DNA of 43,546 nucleotides, taken from IMG/VR virus record IMGVR_UViG_3300020596_000002, positions 1-43,546 of that record, one strand, 5' to 3'. The DNA comes from a virus. The notes beneath the pieces are model-generated. The model saw nothing but the letters and a program-made list of their open reading frames with translations, searched no databases and had not been told where the DNA came from. The position numbers and the translations under genes are program-made. Below, in pieces: positions 39,448-43,546 of this stretch; within the stretch, counting starts at the first letter, position 1, and each line of letters opens with the position of its first letter.

Positions 39448-42267
39448 GTGTCAATTGAATTCATCGCCCAGGAGTTCTGGGATTACATGAGTGAGAGTGC
39501 AGTACCTGTAGCACTAAAAATATTAGAATCTAATTATCTGCTCATTAGCGTGGCTGATACTGATTTCATTACTAGAGATATCAATTTATCCAGTTGGACT
39601 GTAGCGAGTATAAATAACCCGAATACAACCCTTGCTGTAATCAATAGTAGTCCTCCGGGTATATCTCTTTCTTCCGCAGCTCTTGGTGATTTTCTGAAGT
39701 CAATGGCTATTAATATTTCCGTTAATGCCATGCAAGCATATAGTGTACCATTTGGTCCCCCCACACTTATCTCTATTGTTACGGCGGGAACAACAATAAC
39801 AATGATTATAGACGTAGGTGATGGAACTACATATACCGATGTATTTACACCTACGTCGTTTACTATAACGCATAGTGCTGACCCAACCAATCCTATTACA
39901 ATAATAATTGCAGGTTATACTGTAGTAGAAGACGCGGGTTATTATACTTTCACATTTAATGCGATTACACCAACTGCCGCGAATGGTGCAAGTTATTACA
40001 GCAGTGGTGTTGGTAGCGTAGCAGAGATACCTGATAATAGTTATGTAGGAGCGGGTGTTATACCCTATCTAACCTATTGGAATTCCGAGGGTAGTTACAC
40101 AACCAATAACTTTACCTTTGATACTAAGTCTAGTGATATTTCTTCCTGGACCATTAGTGCTGCCTCTGTTAATCTACCAATGGCTAATGGTGATATGATA
40201 TCCATTACACCAACAGGAACACCGGGTAAAGTTGGTGACTTAAATACAGCAACAGTAGCTCATACAATTTTTAGTGAATTAGCCCGTACTAGAACAATGG
40301 CTGGCGTTAATTTTCTTTCTGGTAGTATTAGTGCTGGTGGCGGTTTAACCGCACTTCTTGATAACAGTTCGCTCAAAGTAATGCTACAGGGTACGCCAGA
40401 TTTAGTCTTTGCTGTACAGGATATAATATGGCAGAAAGAGTTCTCTTGGGCTGAGAAACGTATTGCAGATATTGGTTATCGTGTGCGTGAAGCATCAAGC
40501 ACAGCGCGTGTAGTATCTTCGCATTACTCAGGAGGTATAGTTGTCACCGGAGTAACAGCAGCTGGACAGCCTAAAGGCGCTTATAATAGTTCTTTCTTAA
40601 GCATCGTATGGTTTGACACCGGTACAGATAGGTTTAAGATTACTACTGCTGCTGCTGCTGCAACATATGGTCTAGAACTTATAGCTGCGCAGTCTGCTGA
40701 CGTAGATATAATTGAACAAAGCGTGTTAGCGGTTATTCCCCATGGTTTTTATCAGCATGTCTGGGGAGTATCATACGGCATATCATGGCGTCAAACATCA
40801 ATAAAAACTGCGAATAAATATACAAAGACTAAAAGAGTGCGTATCAGTAATAACGTACTATCGCGCGCGTGGTATAATAGTGTGACAGCAGACGTATATA
40901 CTATTGTGCAGAGTGTATTACCCGCCTTTACTGGTATTTATCCGTTTACGAATACTCAGACACTCTATTTAGCGCGCAACGCTATAACAATAGGCACGCT
41001 TAATGTAGGTACATCGACGTTTACTGGATTCGGTTTAGGTACTTTCAGTAACTGGTACGCTGGTACTTTTGGCGGGCAGATGGAGTTTAGTACGGGTACT
41101 TTATCTGGCGCTGGTGGCCCAAACTCTACTAATCCAAATTTCACGGGTACCTTTACTTATGAAACTGACCCGTCTGTATATTTGAATGCCATAATTGCAG
41201 CGAACACGGGATACGTTGATCTTTTAGATAGTACCATAACAGTAGCCAATGCGGTAGGGCAGTTTCTAAACAATGCTGCGATTCAAACGCTTTTAGGCTA
41301 TGCTGGTGGTTATGTTAGCCACATATTGACACCTTCAGGCGCCGCAGTTAATATTGCAATAACCTGCGTGAACTGGAGCATTTCATTTAATCTCAGTTTC
41401 TCTGTTAGTAGTAATCTGGTCATTGCGCATGATGTAGTGAAAACTACTGTAAGTATACCGCGTTGTGAAGCAATACTTGCATGTGGTTGGGGGCCAGAAA
41501 GCTATCTACAGCAAATAGATAATGAGCTTGTACTTCCCGATCCACCATATGATCCAGGTAATATAAGCGTAGTAGAGCTTGACACATTGTGTAGTATTGA
41601 CGCACCGAATAAACAGGTGTTTAGTTGGGCATATTTTTATGATTCCCCACCCTATGGGCCAATAAATACGCCAACTAGCTTTACCATTTTAATTGGTACA
41701 ACAGCGTATAGCTTAACATCACCGCCTGATTTCCCTACGGGTAAATTTAACATTCAATTTGGCGAATTTGCCCCTATTTATCCAACGTATCTAGGAGCGT
41801 TTCTTTATGATATATCTTTACAAAAATGGGGAAAATTAACTATGCCATATCGTGCGCTACTAGACTTTGCCCCTATTAATACCCAATCTTCTCAGCTACT
41901 GCCTAATGCGCGTTTTGGGCCTGTAGGCGGTATATTGAATGCTGCGGGTAAGATATTCCAATGGGACGCTAATCCGAGTGATTCGTTTATAGTCTACGGT
42001 AAGTTTTCTCTCTATCGTCTAGGTGTAACGACCATAGAGGAAATAGAAGCTCAATTTGGTATTCAGTCAACGGGCACACTTGAGACTGAAACATCCCTAG
42101 ATGGTAAAACGGTGGAGCTTTCCCTTTCTACATCTTACGCATTCACGGGTGCTAGGGTAGTCAAGGCCCCTGTATCTAAAACAGGCAAATGGCATAATAT
42201 TGTATTCAGGGGTCAGTATGATTTGACCTATCTTCAGGTTAATGGTTATAGAGCTGGAAGGAGATAA
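39448..42267 (+). CDS. Large tail protein, 939 aa
   Basis: The start is GTG 39448, three bases after the previous stop. The protein is almost entirely beta-rich, with long runs of Thr, Ser, Ile and Val, as in tail hubs, spikes or large fibre proteins. Residues 1-35 and 765-800 flank an insertion relative to the 91-aa protein encoded just upstream. The last 140 residues (QKWGKLTMPYRALLDFAPINT..., TLETETSLDGKTVELSLS) form a distinct domain. No enzymatic motif seen. It precedes the ejection-protein genes, so it may be a tail nozzle or needle protein. Confidence 0.65.
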   Translation: MSIEFIAQEFWDYMSESAVPVALKILESNYLLISVADTDFITRDINLSSWTVASINNPNTTLAVINSSPPGISLSSAALGDFLKSMAINISVNAMQAYSVPFGPPTLISIVTAGTTITMIIDVGDGTTYTDVFTPTSFTITHSADPTNPITIIIAGYTVVEDAGYYTFTFNAITPTAANGASYYSSGVGSVAEIPDNSYVGAGVIPYLTYWNSEGSYTTNNFTFDTKSSDISSWTISAASVNLPMANGDMISITPTGTPGKVGDLNTATVAHTIFSELARTRTMAGVNFLSGSISAGGGLTALLDNSSLKVMLQGTPDLVFAVQDIIWQKEFSWAEKRIADIGYRVREASSTARVVSSHYSGGIVVTGVTAAGQPKGAYNSSFLSIVWFDTGTDRFKITTAAAAATYGLELIAAQSADVDIIEQSVLAVIPHGFYQHVWGVSYGISWRQTSIKTANKYTKTKRVRISNNVLSRAWYNSVTADVYTIVQSVLPAFTGIYPFTNTQTLYLARNAITIGTLNVGTSTFTGFGLGTFSNWYAGTFGGQMEFSTGTLSGAGGPNSTNPNFTGTFTYETDPSVYLNAIIAANTGYVDLLDSTITVANAVGQFLNNAAIQTLLGYAGGYVSHILTPSGAAVNIAITCVNWSISFNLSFSVSSNLVIAHDVVKTTVSIPRCEAILACGWGPESYLQQIDNELVLPDPPYDPGNISVVELDTLCSIDAPNKQVFSWAYFYDSPPYGPINTPTSFTILIGTTAYSLTSPPDFPTGKFNIQFGEFAPIYPTYLGAFLYDISLQKWGKLTMPYRALLDFAPINTQSSQLLPNARFGPVGGILNAAGKIFQWDANPSDSFIVYGKFSLYRLGVTTIEEIEAQFGIQSTGTLETETSLDGKTVELSLSTSYAFTGARVVKAPVSKTGKWHNIVFRGQYDLTYLQVNGYRAGRR

Positions 42268-42269
42268 AC

Positions 42270-43328
42270 ATGGCAGCGTTGACATATGCTGGTGCTAATA
42301 AGGATTCAGGCGCATTAAAGGATTCAGGCGCATTTAATGAAACTGCTTCCGGTAATAAAACAGGAACGGAGAAAAGCAGTCAGACGCAAGCGCAGAATCA
42401 GACACAAACGCTAGAAACAAACACCAATAGCATTAAGGGTGTTAATATTGCGAATATGTCCTCTGGGGCACTTACCGCATTAGAGAGCCTTATTCAGTCG
42501 CTGTCTGATCGCCCTACAATATCGCGTGAACAGGCTATGGTTAAGCTTGCTAACGCGCCGAGTGAATCACGCATGTCTCAACCACAGCAACGTGCTACGT
42601 ATAATGCAGACCGATACGGGCAATTCAATGGATGGGGATTCACTGATCATCTAGGTAATACCACTGATTACGCTGGATATCAGAAAGCATTGAAATTGTA
42701 CGATGGTGCTGTTCAATCAGTTCAGGATGCCGGAGGAATAACTCCCGGTGGTACTGTTGAGACTACAAATGCTAGTACTAATTTCAAGCAAGAACTAGAT
42801 ACTGTGCGTCGAGCCAGAGAAGGATATGGCAAAGATGACGCATTCGCTGATTCTAGGGGTGCAATGGACGCTGCGATGCGTCAAACGCTTGAAAAGATAA
42901 TGCCAGATATTAACGCTATTGTAGAGGGTAGTGGAACATCTGGGGGTGCAGTAGCAGGAATACTTAAAGGTGACGCTGCTATGCGTGCAGCAGAGGCAGC
43001 AGCTACTCTCGGTATTAAAGCTGCTGTAGACTACGGTAATATATTCAATCAACAAAGCCAGATTACTGGTGATCTTATCCAAAAAAGCCCAATAGCATTA
43101 AATGCGCTGCTTAAAGCTCTTGATATATCTAAAGGTTCTATACAGTCTGGATCGAACAGTGAAAATACCGGAGGAAAGAATGTTACTACTACTGTCGGTA
43201 CAGGAAATAGTTCAGGTAATAAGACTGCCGCGGATACATCTACTGGTACCAAAGAAGCTAATAGATCTCCTTATGGGCTTACAAATAGAAGCTCTGCTAC
43301 TGATGTTTACGGCAATTTCACCTTTTAA
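42270..43328 (+). CDS. Internal virion protein, 352 aa (ejection candidate)
   Basis: AAGGAG precedes ATG 42270. The N-terminus is Gly/Ser/Thr/Gln-rich and repetitive (KDSGALKDSGAFNE, QTQAQNQTQTLETNT). A helical middle (RGAMDAAMRQTLEKIMPDINAIVEG, AAMRAAEAAATLGIKAAVDYG) and a low-complexity Gly/Ser/Thr/Asn tail follow. No catalytic motif is visible. Position between the tail protein and the two larger ejection proteins suggests an internal virion or ejection function. Confidence 0.65.
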   Translation: MAALTYAGANKDSGALKDSGAFNETASGNKTGTEKSSQTQAQNQTQTLETNTNSIKGVNIANMSSGALTALESLIQSLSDRPTISREQAMVKLANAPSESRMSQPQQRATYNADRYGQFNGWGFTDHLGNTTDYAGYQKALKLYDGAVQSVQDAGGITPGGTVETTNASTNFKQELDTVRRAREGYGKDDAFADSRGAMDAAMRQTLEKIMPDINAIVEGSGTSGGAVAGILKGDAAMRAAEAAATLGIKAAVDYGNIFNQQSQITGDLIQKSPIALNALLKALDISKGSIQSGSNSENTGGKNVTTTVGTGNSSGNKTAADTSTGTKEANRSPYGLTNRSSATDVYGNFTF

Positions 43329-43344
43329 TCGAGGATAAAACAAA

Positions 43345-43546
43345 ATGGCTGATAATTCAAAAGTGTCGCGGGTAGGAAACACATTCACTAATATGGATGA
43401 CGTCCTTACAAATTTAATCACAGGCAGCACTATAACTAATATGCCGCAGGTTCCAGCTGAGATAGAAAGCGGTACAGGCTTCTTTACTAATACCCGTACA
43501 GGAAATGTAACAGCGGTAGGAACTCCGAGTAAGAAAACATTAGCTC
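43345..43546 (+). CDS. Internal virion/ejection protein, N-terminal part (continues at 1..1551)
   Basis: ATG 43345 (MADNSKVSRVGNTFTN) follows GAGGATAAAACAAA. The frame runs off the window end and continues in the same frame from position 1, because position 43420 equals position 1. The full gene is 541 codons. See the entry at 1..1551 for the body of the protein. Confidence 0.9.
   Translation, partial: MADNSKVSRVGNTFTNMDDVLTNLITGSTITNMPQVPAEIESGTGFFTNTRTGNVTAVGTPSKKTLA
43420..43546. repeat. Terminal direct repeat, right copy
   Basis: This is an exact copy of bases 1-127. It is the second copy of the assembly overlap or terminal repeat described at 1-127. Confidence 0.9.

Noticed and set aside
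1-43546. Integrase, transposase or insertion sequence
   Set aside because: No recombinase or DDE motif and no IS-like terminal repeats with a transposase frame were seen.

Overview
The window is the complete genome of a tailed, most likely short-tailed (podovirus-like) phage. The first 127 bases are repeated exactly as the last 127 (1-127 = 43420-43546). The gene cut by the window edges becomes one intact 541-codon reading frame when the ends are joined, so the unit genome is 43,419 bp and circular or circularly permuted. The host is probably Gram-negative, because a lipoprotein and a PglL/WaaL-type O-antigen ligase are encoded. Most of the genome is AT-rich, and I see no integrase or repressor. 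The host genus cannot be named from the sequence.

The genome is two opposed transcription units that diverge from a control region at about 24614-25391. The rightward unit runs from 25392 through the window end and around to 7133. It holds a GC-richer gene of unknown function, an iteron-like repeat field, terminase small and large subunits, portal, scaffold and major capsid protein. These are followed by head-tail connector and fibre genes, a lysis cassette, small tail genes, a 939-aa tail protein and three ejection proteins. The largest ejection protein (1853 aa) contains a zincin protease motif. The leftward unit runs from 24613 down to 7130. It begins with five paralogous genes for cysteine-triplet-repeat proteins. 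Then come a helicase fused to a SprT-like metalloprotease, a phage sigma factor, a DHH phosphoesterase, a Cas4/RecB-like nuclease, a split O-antigen ligase, a Sak4-like ATPase, an SSB-like protein, a family A DNA polymerase and a P-loop replicative ATPase. The two units end head-on in one CTAG that supplies both stop codons.

How the parts fit: the leftward genes supply early replication, recombination and host-takeover functions, and the phage sigma factor may redirect host RNA polymerase to the late rightward genes. No phage RNA polymerase is seen. Most leftward genes overlap by 1-16 bases (ATGA or TAATG), so they are probably translationally coupled.

The most unusual content is listed here. 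(a) Five tandem genes share a leader of the type SAITAKGNSSYS..SQ..A, followed by up to 33 strictly phased x-x-Cys triplets, and related hairpins lie between some of them. (b) One polypeptide joins a RecD/Pif1-like helicase to a SprT/Spartan-like protease. (c) A miniature PglL/WaaL-like ligase is split into four short-overlap reading frames. (d) A seven-copy iteron array lies just upstream of the terminase genes.
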